A DNA stretch of 64,000 bases. Source: Plantago major (lineage: Eukaryota > Streptophyta > Magnoliopsida > Lamiales > Plantaginaceae). A program made the translations under genes and the position numbers. Positions 1-11,060 of the stretch are shown in pieces. The notes below the pieces were generated by a model, which was not told the origin of the DNA, made no database searches, and was given only the letters and a program-made list of their open reading frames with translations. The stretch spans positions 89,990,914 to 90,054,913 of the forward strand of contig CM048839.1 in NCBI GenBank assembly GCA_026545765.1, given 5' to 3'. Positions within the stretch are counted from its first letter, which is position 1; the number at the start of each line of letters is the position of its first letter.

Positions 1-99
1 GCATCATTAGCCGCTGACACTGTGGAGATGTTAATGTGTGGAGGAGATTGGGTTCGTAACCTACATGACGTCAAGGCACCACAAAGAAATGTAAGTTAA
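1..99 (+). CDS. hAT transposase C-terminal exon (partial)
   Basis: Frame 1 is open from the window edge to a TAA at 97-99. It contains the motif VEMLMCGGDWVR, which matches the last part of the hAT dimerisation domain of plant RICESLEEPER-like transposases (usual form VEALxCxxDWxR). A GT donor follows codon 30 at 91 (gtaagt) and an AG sits at 177-178, so the true end may lie in a further exon. The rest of the protein is upstream of the window. The domain normally supports transposase oligomerisation. Whether this copy is functional cannot be judged from 30 residues. Confidence 0.6.
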   Translation, partial: ASLAADTVEMLMCGGDWVRNLHDVKAPQRNVS

Positions 100-247
100 T
101 GTTTTTGTTAATCATAAAATAATTTTATATAATTTTGTTTAATCATTTTTAAATGTTTTATTTCTTTAATTAAACAAGCTAACGTACCTGTGGAGATTAT
201 TATTCCAATGCCAACTTAGAGATTTACTTGAAGTGAAGGTAAACTGT

Positions 248-400
248 TCTTTTCTATTCTTTCTTTTCTGTTCATTCTACTCATTTTCTATCCCTTCTCT
301 TCTATTCTTTCTTTTTTGTTCATTCTGCCCCTTTTCTATCCCTTCTCTCCTGTTCTTTCTTTTATGTTCATTCTGCTCCTTTTCTATCATTTCTTCTATG
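248..400 (+). repeat. Pyrimidine-rich minisatellite, 48-bp unit, about 3 copies
   Basis: About three copies of a 48-bp T/C-rich unit (ttctattctttctttt-type core, each containing ttcattct) lie head to tail. The period is a multiple of three, so one frame stays open and reads as a hydrophobic FFLFCSF repeat. This is probably a by-product, because it lies in the 3' part of the hAT element with no recognisable protein signal. Confidence 0.75.
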
Positions 401-449
401 TTCTATTACTTGAACTGAAGGTGAAATGATTTGTTTTTTGCTGGGCTTG

Positions 450-610
450 TTTGTGTCGAGCTTATTGGCATTAGTTGGGTTTAATTATGCTTATGCCTTT
501 GTGTCGAGCTTATTGGCATTAGTTGGGTTTAATTATGTTTGTGCCTTTGTGTCGAGCTTATTGGCATTAGTTGGGTTTAATTATGTTTATGCCTTAGTGT
601 CGAGCTATTC
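450..610 (+). repeat. Minisatellite, 48-bp unit, 3 full copies plus part
   Basis: Units begin at 450, 498 and 546, with a partial fourth at 594. They are nearly identical and share the core gtgtcgagcttattggcatt. The frame reads FVSSLLALVGFNY three times. It has the same 48-bp period as the unrelated pyrimidine-rich array just upstream. It lies between the hAT coding end and the hAT terminal repeats, and no gene is supported. Confidence 0.85.
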
Positions 611-1493
611 CGTAGTAATTATGCTTGTATTTTGGCTGAAACTAGTATTAAAGTGTTGATAATGGTTTTATTTCAATTCAGGTTTAAGCTCGAGAACGGC
701 AACGAGTTGCATTTTGGTGATGTCCATGGAGTTTTGTTGAGATACATGGAGCATATGAAGAATTTGAAGAATATTATGCTTGTGTAATTCAATTATGTAC
801 TCGTATAGTCGTATGTTGGACGACTTTCATTTGATGTGTTTTGTAAGACATTATGTTGGACGACTTTCATTTTAATGTGCTTTGTCACAAAGCCTTTGTG
901 ATGCATTATGTACTCGTACTTTCATTTAATTGAATTTCGAGCTTTTTAGTCGAGCTGAATTCGAGCTTCGTCAGTTTTCGAGCTCGCGAGCCGAGCTAAA
1001 TTCGAGCTTTCGAGTTTAAAGGTTTGATTACAAGACCAAATAATGCTCGCGAGCCGAGCTCGAATAACAAAATTCACTCTCGAGCTCGAGCTCAATATAT
1101 GCAGCTCGATCGAGCTCGAGCTTATATCAAATTTTGCTTAACGAGCCGAGCTTTACAAAAGCTCGGCTCGTTTGCAGCAGCCCTAGACAGTGGCTTCTAA
1201 GCCTTAATATATTTATGGTTTTATCCAAAAAAAAAATAAAGTAACTTCTTAGGAAGCTTTTAATGGACCGAAGGGAGTATATAGATTAACAATTTCTAAG
1301 TTCATCATGGTTCTATAAGATAATTGAATTCATAATTGGTTTCTAAGTTTAAAACCAGATTAGTACAAATATAGTTTCATTATAGCTTATCTAAACAAAT
1401 TAAATGATAGCTATACTTATGGATCACGACATTAATTAGTATGATAATTAGGTGTGTCATTTTGCCTTAGGAGTCTGACATTGTGTCTCATAA

Positions 1494-2163
1494 GGCTCTG
1501 TTTAGATAGTTGAAAGCTAGCTGGTAGCTGTTTAGGTAGCTTAAAAGCTAGCTGGTTAGGTAGTTGGTTATCTAGCTGAAAAGCTAGTTGGTTTTAAATG
1601 TAGGTGTTTAGCAAATTAGCTGAAAAGCTAGCTGGTATTTTGTAAAATGACATAAAAGGTCATTACTTTTATTTTTCTTGTCTTTAACCTTTCTTATCGT
1701 ATTATTAGTCTATAGTTTTTTAAATAATAATATATCATATTTTGTCCAATAATTATAATATATATTTAATGTACTTTACATCGCCACTTTAATAACATCA
1801 TCAAAATTATCAGAAGTTGAAAGAAATAATCGTTGAGCATTTTAACTTAGTAATGAAAAAAATCAGCATTTGATGTGTACTACATGTATGCATTTTAAAG
1901 AGGTGCGGATACATTAATCCTTATGCCGATGGCTTCTTCTGACAGCGATGGTTTCTTATTTTCTTTATTCTAATTTAGGTTAATATAGGTTAGGGATATT
2001 TTCGGAATGAAAAAGATAAGAAGCTCCTTCTTTAAAAAAAAAAGCTACATTGACTAGCTTCTTTTTCCAAATTTGGTTAAGAAGTGTCAGCGTTCACGAG
2101 CTTTTTATTAGTCAATGGTCAAAAAAAGCTCATGGAGCTGAAAAACTAGTAGTAAACAGAGCC
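1494..2163. mobile_element. Tourist/PIF-Harbinger-type MITE (670 bp)
   Basis: The ends are GGCTCTGTTTA and TAAACAGAGCC, an 11-bp perfect inverted repeat typical of Tourist-like elements. They are flanked by TAA at 1491-1493 and 2164-2166, the three-base duplication expected for the PIF/Harbinger superfamily. The left subterminal region repeats aaagctagctggt several times. There is no transposase, so the copy is non-autonomous. Confidence 0.85.
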
Positions 2164-3698
2164 TAAATGGGTATTTCTAAATGGCATGCTTATTTTCATT
2201 GCTTAACTGTCGAATAGATTAGAAAAACTGCAAGTTAATTAATAGATGGATTTAACAAATGTAGGTTTAAAAACAGTAAATTAATATATTTACCCACCTC
2301 TTGACTATATATAACTCTAACCACTTCAAGTCCTAGCAAATATGATTCACATTCCAGTATCTTTTGCAATTAATATAAAATAAAATCATAGCCTTTTATA
2401 AAGTAATGATAAGGGAAAATACTTAAACATGAAATGCTAAGACTCTAACATCAACCCAAGTCCCAATACGAAATTGAAAAGATAACAATGCGAAATGTTT
2501 CTAAAACTCAAACTCAAAACATGATTACATCATGAAGCAATGTTGTGAACAAAAATGAAAAAGCAAGAAAGAATTCAAATGATAACTTCAATTTTTCTCC
2601 TTCTTCATGTTTATGTTGCTGGGTTCTTGTTGGCTGAGGAAGAAATCATCTTCATCAGCATCAATAATTGTTCTTCTCATTGCTGGAGTAACATTCGACT
2701 CTGAAACTCTGTGCAGTGAAGTCTGTATTGATACACAAATATATAGGAGGCTGGAACGCTTGTGTATATTGCCAAAATATTTACCATATCATTATTGTAT
2801 GAATTATTTAAAATAATTATAATTAGGCTAACTATGTACCTAATTAAGAGGAATTTATTAAGCTGTTTGAGATTTTTAAGGGATTTTGTTCATTTAATTG
2901 ATATTGTCCATAATTAGTTCAAGCTGCTGTGAAGAAAACGCGTGAAGGGTTGGAGTTGAAGACTTATCTTCTTTATAATTTTCTTGTCAAATAAATCAAA
3001 TTAATTCAAAGAAATTATCACAATGATTTGAGGGCAAAGTCCTATAGTTAACTTCGAGAATAAGAACTGGTATTTTAAATATATATAGATTGAATTATGT
3101 TCCTATGATAGTAGTTATGATAGTAGTTATGGACTACACTTGCATAGACTATTTGGTATACGACTTTTACATACCTTTAACATATGAATATTATTTAACT
3201 CGATTTTATGTGAGTGTAATATTTATTTAACAGAGATTTTATTTGTATGTCAAACACAATTCACTGTAAAACTCGATTTTAATCCAACTTAAGTTGTTAT
3301 ATGCCAATGAGTCGAGCAAGTATTCAAAGTACAAATTATTTTGGTGGAGAAAATAAAATGTGGAGCGGAGCACTATGTACTTTGAGGATTGATTAGAGAG
3401 CAATGTCAGCATAAAAGGTATATATATTCATTTTTCCCAATACTTTCGCCACCATACTCCATACGTTTTCACCGCCATAAACCATCTCTTTCCTAGAGCT
3501 TCCACAGCTGTAAACCATAGCATTTCTAGCGCGTTTCACCGCCGTACACCAGATCTCCGGATATATAATCGTGAGCTATAAGTAAATCAATTTTTCTTAG
3601 ATATCTCGAAATTGATTATTCCAGTAACTGGCCTTCGACGAATTTATCATCGCCGCCTTCTTGTTTCTGTCGGAAACTGGAGATTCTTCGAGATTAAT
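2164..3698. other. AT-rich sequence, no gene supported
   Basis: No coding feature could be supported. A short frame at 2579-2701 starts with a signal-peptide-like stretch (MITSIFLLLHVYVAGFLLA) but ends after 40 residues, with no recognisable mature peptide. At 3118-3129 tgatagtagtta is repeated in tandem. The segment 3440-3560 repeats the words caccgcc and catac/taaacca and may be a remnant of a leader or repeat. Confidence 0.4.
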
Positions 3699-4661
3699 TC
3701 TAAAATCCCAGAATTTATTTCGGGCCGTCTATTTGAATTCAATTTGAAGATGAGAAATTTTACTAATTATTATTTTACGGATCAATAAATTAATACGAGG
3801 TACAATTATTTTTTAGAATTGGACTTGGGCGAAGTCCGAATAGAGGTCCTAAAGAGAGATTGTTTAGTGGGGCCACACTACTTGATTGTTAGGTTATTTC
3901 TTTTCTTCTCCTTAATCGTTCTTCAGCCGTCTTGTCTTCTTTTCCAAGCCGTCTCTCTCTCTCTCTCTCTTCGACACCACAACCCACCTCACTTCCATCG
4001 AGCTCAGCCGCATCAGATTCGGGCCGGAACTGATTGGAGTTAGGCGTTTTAGATCGAAAAACAGAGACAAGAAACATTGAGACCGATTTGCAAATTATTG
4101 GGCTGATTTGTGGTGTTTTTGGGACTGTTCTTGATTGATTTGATTGGAGGATATGTTGGATATATGAACTTCGGGACCCCAGCTTGGATTTGGCGTCGAT
4201 TGGATCGAGTTTGGAAAGTTCGGATTGTTACAGGGACCGAATTGAAGTTTTTGAAAAGTTAAAACCCTCCCTTTTGAGAATTTGAAGGTGCCAGGGACCC
4301 TTCTGCAATTTGACGAACTTCAGTATATTCTAGTTTTGACCCAGCAACCCGTAATACCTGTTATGCCCCTGGACCTTGTGAATCAGTACTTATTAGTACA
4401 CCTCTGCTTTTACATCGAATAAGCTGCTAGCTCAGTTCGATTGGTGGCGTTGTTTCCATGCAGGAGGTCAACAGTTCGAATTCCATTGGACCTTGATTTT
4501 GTATCTTTTTATTCCAGCCTATTTTTCGACCCGTTCAAATTACCGTTTTGCCCTTGAACGTTATAGAACCACAATTATGCCCTTCTACATTTTTATCCTA
4601 TTTTTCCTAGCTCCAGAAAATTATCGTTTTGCCCTTGTTACACTATTTCCTCAATATCGAC

Positions 4662-4669
4662 CTATAAAA
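4662..4669 (+). promoter_or_regulatory. LTR-A TATA box and downstream splice donor (copy 1)
   Basis: CTATAAAA lies in the conserved context cgacctataaaaccgta, which also occurs in copy 2 at 9291-9298. About 140 bases downstream both copies keep ttgaggtaag with a GT donor at 4807. This is the layout of an LTR promoter followed by a leader donor. Confidence 0.6.
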
Positions 4670-5264
4670 CCGTAGTAAAGACGAGATGGAGTTTGTGAGT
4701 GGTGCTTTGGAGAATTTAAGGTGCTAAGTGACTTTGGAGAATTCGAGTTGCAAGTAGGAGCTTTGGTGATTGGATAGGTTAAGCTTGCATTCGTATCGAC
4801 CTTGAGGTAAGGGGGTTTCCTTGACACTTTTGCTTCTATTTTATTGTTATCGTATATATATGTATGTTTTATGATTGACAAATCACTTATGGTTATTATA
4901 TCAAGGAATGGGACTTGGTATAATAATCTATTCGAAAAGGATCAAGTATATGTACCCATAAATGTTTTATCGTGATTGTGATTTGTGAAAAGTGTTTCGT
5001 TCAAAAGCATGGATTGAAAATATGTTTTATGCTCATCGATATGCCTATGAATTGTTTGGGCCCTTTCGAGGGAATGTCGTGCTTTTGGAGATCCCCATTG
5101 TTATGTTATCCCTTTGGTAGGGCATTGTTATTGTTATGTAAAAGCCGACCTGTGTGCCACCACGGTTCGTGTGGCCGTAGCGTATTGTCTGATTGAGCTA
5201 AATATGAATTGACATTGTTTTGATAAATTGTTCCATGCAAATTATTTTGGATATATAAACGTAT

Positions 5265-5267
<3 letters not shown>

Positions 5268-5346
<79 letters not shown>

Positions 5347-5369
5347 GTATGTATGTATGTATATATGTA

Positions 5370-5405
<36 letters not shown>

Positions 5406-5409
5406 TGTT
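5268..5409. repeat. TA / TATG microsatellite inside LTR-A copy 1
   Basis: About 33 TA units run into mixed TATG repeats. The matching place in copy 2 (about 9889-9925) has only a short seed, gtatatgtatgtatac, so the array expanded after the two copies diverged. Confidence 0.95.
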
Positions 5410-6267
5410 TGAAATACTCTGCTTGATCCGGTAAAAGTGTCAGTGAGGCTCACCCTTACACCCCCCTTTCAGATATTTAGTAAGTGAAGTGACACTGGAT
5501 GGTACAGTAGAGTGGAACCCGGTAGACGGATGGTGGATCTTATGAAGACTTTTTAGTAGTGGTTGCGTACTCTGAGGTTTATAGATTAGTGATGACTCGT
5601 ACTGTTGGGATTGTCGTTTTGTATTCAGGACTTGTAATTATTGTTGTAAATGAGATTTATAGACGTTCTGTTGTACCACTCTGAGATTATTTATGTATGT
5701 TAAGGATTAAAGTTAGGCTTCGTCTTGGCGTGAGCCCATCTCACGATAGACGGCCGGTCGCGACATTAATCTTGCAATCATCAATGGGATTTAAGAGAAA
5801 GAATGAAGATGTCACAAATTAGTGATTCTTTTGATATAAAACATGCATTTCATGGTGTGTGTGCCGATGTTCTTGGTAAATGAAGATCTTCATATCACAC
5901 TATAAATAGGAATGGAATTAGCATTGATCTTACAGGAACCATGTGCCAAAAATAGTGTGTATGCAATAATGAGGAAGTAACAATATACGCGTTAATTTTG
6001 CTCCCTTTCAAGCTTTCCTTAAATCGATTTATTTTGAAATATTTAATACAAATAATTCTAGAAAATCAGAGAATCAATTTTGGTGAAAGTCATTCAGCCA
6101 GATTTTGAAATAAAAACTGTTGTTTCATATATATATATATATATATAGATTTGCTTTGACATGTTCACTTACCTTAAAATAGCATATTATAGTGACCCAA
6201 ACTTTCCGTTGTCAAAATTCTCATTTAGTTTCTCCTCCAGAGTCTCCCAATAACTACCAATTACCAC

Positions 6268-6429
6268 CTGTGGCGAAGCTATGCTTTGCAATGGTGGGGC
6301 TGAAACATTTTCAAAAAAAAATCATATGTATTTTTTTCGTTTTTTTTAAATTAGACCTATGCAAAATTCGAAGAATTTTTTTTTATATAAGAGAAGTCTA
6401 GGTAGTTTCAAATGCTAGTTTCGCCGCTG
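6268..6429. mobile_element. hAT-type MITE (162 bp, 8-bp TSD ATTACCAC)
   Basis: The 14-bp terminal repeats are CTGTGGCGAAGCTA and TAGTTTCGCCGCTG, differing at three positions. They are flanked by a perfect 8-bp direct repeat, ATTACCAC, at 6260-6267 and 6430-6437. Repeat and duplication lengths fit the hAT superfamily. The interior is T-rich with no coding capacity. Confidence 0.85.
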
Positions 6430-6857
6430 ATTACCACTGCTTCTAAGAAAGTCCTAGATAAAAGAAGTAAATACTCGACCCATGAGTCCCCCCGTGCACC
6501 CATCCCAATTTCTAAAAATCGTTCCTTCCCATTCCATTTGCTTATAATGTTTCTGTAGAATTCCACAATTGATATATGGACTTGGGTGAGAAGGAAATAC
6601 AAGGAGTGAGAGGCCTATAAATTCCGAATCCAAATCGGGCAGTAAAAGACATACCCAAATTGATATGGTCGAGCTACAAGCTCCAGACTAAGTCGGGCAT
6701 CAACACCGAGATTAGAAAGGAAGGAAGATAGATAGATGGTGAGACTACTCAATTAGTTCTGACTTTTGTGGCTCTCAAGTAATATTTTTTCCCTTTGGTT
6801 TATATATTCAAATAACCAATTACTTTGCTGGTATGTGTCCTGTTTATGGTGAAAGTA

Positions 6858-8349
6858 TGTATGTCCTAGAGATAACTATTTATGAGGATGATATGTACTT
6901 TGATCACATTCAGTTTATTATTGTTTATAATATTGTTATTTAGCATTGCATCTATTGAGTTATTATTTGGTTGTTTGAATAATTCGATAAGATGTTCCCA
7001 TGGACTGCACGTTATCACCAAGTGTGTAAGAACTTGGATGACAGAACGTAAGTCCTAAAATGGCCCCAATCGAGAGTCATTGAGATTTGGGATATCAATG
7101 ACGCACGTTAAAGATTGGCATATGATCTGCATCATATTCTTGGAGAATGTAGTAGCTCTCACGACTACGAATGACTTGGTCATTCATGATGGATGCATGG
7201 ACACCTTAGAGGGTGTTGGTAGACCCACCGAGAAACCATTTGGTTAATTCTATTTATATGTCTATGAAAGTATCGGTGTGTAGGGTGATGTATTAGTCCT
7301 TTGACTTGAGGTCAATACTGACTACATGTGCTAAGTGATGTACTTTAACCATGACCAATGCTTGCACTCCAAATGGGGTAGATCTACGCGTCGTAGACAT
7401 CACGAAGCACAAGGGAGTAGTAGTTGAGCCAATATAGGATTCATTCCTCGCAATAGACATTGGAGATAATACTTTACATCTCATAGTTAAGTTGATCGCT
7501 AGTCATTGGCCAATGCATTACGGCATATTCAAAATGGTGTTTGAATATGATCGAGGATCAACTAACAAGATTGAGAAAGAAATGAATAAGTTATTGGAAC
7601 AGACATAATATCAAGTTCTAGACTTATTCGAGTATTCGTGAATGAAAGGACCTTACCATCATTAGAGCCTTACATTACAAGTGGTTTGTATATCCTCACA
7701 AACGTCCTTATATATTAATATTGTCTGGTAAATTGTCTAGTAGTTTCACCGTGAACCTAATTGGATTAGTGATTAATATATAAGGCCCTATGGGTCACAC
7801 TATATGGAGATTACTCTACCAAACCGGGGATGTTAATATTATTTATTTATAATAAATAATACGAGAATAATTTTGATTGGTTCAAATTGGACTTGAACAA
7901 TTAAAATGAAGTGTTATACTTGGATTAATTTAGAATTAGAGTCCAATATCTAAACCGGGTTTAATGTAGAAATTGGGCTAAAAACGGAATAAAAAGGAAG
8001 AAGTAAAAGGCTGGGCCTTTTGGCCCAGCACAAGTAACCAACGGGCGCGTGCGTTAGTTGGTGCTGACGCGTGCGTTGCACGTGCCAGGAAGTTGAAACA
8101 TGGTGGGGACGTGTTGTCCCCACCTCTTCTTTTCTCTCTACAGTTTCTTTTTCTTCCTTCATGTTTTTTTTTTTTTTTTTTTGGTTTGGTTTTGGCCTAA
8201 TATGATTTTGTCTTATGTGTGTGATACATGCAACAATTCATTTTGAGACATACAGTATATAGACAAAACAGAAGAAGACAAAACAAAAGAAGACAAAATC
8301 AGATTTTGTCTTGTAAACACTTCATATTCTATACATCCTAAAAGAAGAA
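6858..8349 (+). mobile_element. Copia-like LTR or LTR fragment
   Basis: The text from tgtatgtcctagagataact onward resembles the start of copia LTRs that begin TGTnTGTCCTAGAG. Further resemblance is seen in the stretch with tggattagtgattaatatat and ggccctatgggtcacac at about 7760-7800. A block with cacgtg and paired gtggggacgtgttgtcccc sits at 8080-8125, and a T run at 8164-8182. A possible end is the gagacatac near 8250. No coding domain was found. The boundaries are not fixed because no convincing 5-bp duplication could be assigned. Confidence 0.45.
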
Positions 8350-8354
8350 TCTCT

Positions 8355-10292
8355 ATAAATCCCGAAAAAAAAAATTGGGATCGTCAATTTGGATTTAAAT
8401 TGGAGACGAAAATCTTAATTGAGCCCGAGAAGGATTACGGCTTTTAAATCGGGGTAAAGGCCCAATTACTAAAGAGCCCATTAGGTTTATTTATTGGTTA
8501 TCTTGATTGTTTCTTTCCTTCTTTCTTGAGCTTTCCTTCTTTCTTGAGCCTTCTCCTCTTCTTGTACTTTTATTTTCTTATTCCGTCTTCTGTTCTTCTT
8601 GTTCTCGTTCCGTCCGATCAGGATCGAGAGCTTGATCATGTTATTGCTCGATCTTGATATTGACACGAGAGTAAAACCGAAGTTTGGACTTAAATCGATT
8701 GAGAATTGTGGGTTATGGATTCGCAAAACCGGAGCAAGAAACATGAGACCGATTTCGCAATTTATTGGAACGATTTGTGATGTTTTTGGACTGTTCTTCA
8801 TCGTTTTGATTGGAGGAGGTGATGTGTATTTGATTTCCGTAGCCCTAGCTTGGATTTGGAGGAGTTTGGTTCGATTTCATGGAGTTTGGAAAGTTTCAGA
8901 ATGCGCAGGGACCGAATTGATAATTTGCAGAGACTTGAAGGACATGTGTTTGAGAATTTGATTAGGGGCAGGGGGCTATTTGTAATTTAATTTGGATGAA
9001 CAGCGTGACAAGCTGTTAAATATGTTGACTGAGTAAAACTATTAACACGATAGGCTGTGGTCGGGTGGCAGAAGCTGTGGACTGTTAGGCATGAGTTCTG
9101 TGGTTCGAAACCTGATGGAGCCATATTTTTGTATTCTTTTTATTTCCAGCCTTTTTCGACCCGTTTAAATTACCGTTTTACCCCTGAACGTTATAGAATC
9201 ACAATTATGCCCTTCTATATTTTTATCCTATTTTTCCTAGCTCCAGAAATTACCGTTTTGCCCTTGTTACCATATTTCCCCAATTTCGACCTATAAAACC
9301 GTACTAGAGCTAAGCGGGGTTTACAAGTGGTGCTTTGGATGAATGATGGTTTAAAGTGACTTTGGAGGATTTGATGTGCAATCTATTGGAGGATCTTGCG
9401 GGTATTTAAGTTTGACTTGGAATTGTATCGACCTTGAGGTAAGGGAACTCTTGACACTTTTGCTTTTATTTTTCGATATAAAATGTATATATATGTATAG
9501 TTTTCGATTGAAAATAACTTATGATTATTATATCATGTTATGGGACTTGATATAATAGTCTTTTCGAAAAAGAATCAAGTATGTGTATCCCAAAATGTTT
9601 TCCTTGTGTATGCGATTTGTGAAAGTGATTTGATAAAGCATGGATTATGTGTACGTTTATGCTCATCGATATGCCTATGAAGTGTGTGACCCTTTCGGGG
9701 GAATGTCGTGCTTTGGAGTACTCCCAGTGTTATGTGTGTGACCCTATTGTGTTAGGGGATATGTTATGTGAAAGCCTGACCTGTGTGCCACCATGGTTTG
9801 TGTGGTCGTAGTGTATATTTGATTCGAGCTAAATGTGAATAGTGTATTGTGACATGTGTTCCATACAAATAATTTTCGACTATGTTTGATATAAAAATGG
9901 AGTGTATATGTATGTATACTTTTCATATGTACTTGATCCGGGTAAAAGTGTCAGGAGCTCACCCTTACACCTTTTTTTTTAGATATTTAGTAAGTGACCA
10001 TATGAAGATACTTTTGAGTTGAGACGGTAGTCAGATGATGTATACGTGAAGGCTGTTTAGTAGTTGCTGCGACTCTGAGATTTGTAATTATAAGATGATT
10101 TATACTGCTGAGGTTGTTATGTATTGAGGACTTGTAAGTACTTTTGTCTTTGGAATTTTAGACGCTCTGTTGTTTATCACTCTGAGATTAATTGATGTAT
10201 CTGAGGGTTAAAGGTAGGCTTCGTCTTGGCGTGAGCCCATCTCACGATAGACGGCCGGTCGCGCCAAAGTATTTTGGTTTTGGGGCGTGATA
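8355..10292 (+). mobile_element. Solo LTR, family LTR-A, copy 2 (TSD ATCTC)
   Basis: It is flanked by ATCTC at 8350-8354 and 10293-10297. The ends are TATAAATCCCG and GGGGCGTGATA, mutated from the usual TG...CA. It aligns with copy 1 over most of its length: the same accgatttngcaa, cgacctataaaaccgta, gggtaaaagtgtcag and cttcgtcttggcgtgagc blocks occur in order. A TATA box is at 9291-9298 and a leader donor at about 9439. There is no coding content. Confidence 0.88.
9291..9298 (+). promoter_or_regulatory. LTR-A TATA box (copy 2)
   Basis: CTATAAAA is in the same context as in copy 1. A conserved ttgaggtaag donor follows about 140 bases later. The conservation in two independently inserted copies supports a real LTR promoter. 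Confidence 0.6.
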
Positions 10293-10309
10293 ATCTCCTA
10301 GCATTCTTA

Positions 10310-10513
10310 ATGGTAGAAGAACTCTTGTGGATACCAAGGTTCGAGGTGACAACCGGCAACCTAGATTTGCACGAAGACTGGGATTTGCTTGGAGAGGAGC
10401 TAGAGGATCTCGAAGGACTTGAATATACAGAGGAGCAAATTGACGAGCTGTTAGAATTTGCTGAGGCAGAATTGGAAGCTACTAGTCAGGACTCAAAATT
10501 GCTATCAGAGTAA
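10310..10513 (+). CDS. Short acidic ORF (67 aa), unknown
   Basis: It starts at the first ATG after the LTR-A target duplication and ends in TAA. The product is strongly acidic and leucine-rich (for example LLGEELEDLEGLEYTEEQ and ELLEFAEAELEA), which suggests helices and possibly a coiled coil. I do not recognise the family. The composition differs from the surrounding AT-rich noise and the sequence reads like a true exon. It could be a gene fragment captured by, or left beside, the LTR elements. No promoter or splice structure was found upstream, where LTR sequence begins immediately. Confidence 0.35.
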   Translation: MVEELLWIPRFEVTTGNLDLHEDWDLLGEELEDLEGLEYTEEQIDELLEFAEAELEATSQDSKLLSE

Positions 10514-10792
10514 GCTCTCTGTTATTTATGCACAAACACGTTAAATTACTATTATCATGTTGGTCTATAAAATTTTTAAAATTTCTGCTGCGTATACTTA
10601 GAGTATAAACTGACCAAATTTTCCAACATGTGGATCATCTTCTACACATTTTTATTTAATTTAATAGGAACTCTAATGACGATATTATAATTCGGTACAG
10701 TAATTATTATATTATGAACTGATTAGATATAAGTTTTTCTAGATTAGTTTACTTGGAAAAGTCCTGGAGACTTAGGTATTAGTGTTAGATGA

Positions 10793-11060
10793 ATTAATAT
10801 AAGTGGATTAATTCCACACCTCTTTATAAGTTCGAGCTTTTAGATGAAATTGAATTATTTCATGTATCAGAGCAGGTCCAAGTTTATGATAGATGCCCCA
10901 GACGATGATAATTTCGGCTTGCCCAAAGATGGCTATGATTCTACGTGTAGAGAGCCAATTAACCGCGACCTACTCGTGAGGGGAAGTGTTAGAATATCTC
11001 ACTGTGAGAAGATCATGTAAATAACATATAAGTTGAATAACATTCTCACCTTAATAAAGT
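10793..11060 (+). mobile_element. TRIM-like miniature retrotransposon
   Basis: A short TGTTAGA... repeat from 10793 leads to a primer-binding-like site at 10863-10873 (TGTATCAGAGC, resembling the initiator-Met type TGGTATCAGAGC). About 105 non-coding bases follow, then a purine tract (gaggggaag, 10978-10986) directly before a second TGTTAGAATATC at 10987. This LTR-PBS-PPT-LTR order with almost no interior is the TRIM layout. The right boundary is approximate and the LTRs have diverged. Confidence 0.55.

Larger units (their letters stand above)
1..1186 (+). mobile_element. hAT transposon, right-hand part (left part outside window)
   Basis: The segment opens with the C-terminus of a hAT transposase and closes with a hAT-type terminal inverted repeat at about 1161-1186 (GCTCGGCTCGTTTGCAGCAG then CCCTAG). 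The 250 bases before the end are packed with overlapping CGAGC/GCTCG motifs, many palindromic, which is the usual subterminal make-up of this hAT group. The element at 41171-42777 has the same subterminal block and a matching terminus, so the two are the same family. The 8-bp target duplication cannot be checked because the left end is outside the window. Confidence 0.75.
3699..5765 (+). mobile_element. Solo LTR, family LTR-A, copy 1 (TSD TTAAT)
   Basis: It is flanked by TTAAT at 3694-3698 and 5766-5770. The start (TCTAAAATCCC) aligns with TATAAATCCCG of copy 2 at 8355. The U5 end carries the same GTCTTGGCGTGAGCCCATC block as copies 2 and 3. Compared with copy 2, about 26 bases just before the terminal ACA are missing. 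No internal coding sequence is attached, so it is a solo LTR left by LTR-LTR recombination, probably of a Ty3/gypsy-type element. The body also holds a CT run at 3955-3970 and a large TA microsatellite. Confidence 0.8.

Noticed and set aside
233-659. Two small ORFs with hydrophobic repeats
   Set aside because: They are translations of 48-bp minisatellites with no homology to known proteins and no independent coding evidence.
2579-2816. Possible secreted peptide gene (signal-like N-terminus)
   Set aside because: The frame closes after about 40 codons with only two Cys after the signal-like part, and no family is recognised.
5106-5453. 115-codon minus ORF and 68-codon plus ORF
   Set aside because: Produced by the TA microsatellite inside LTR-A copy 1.
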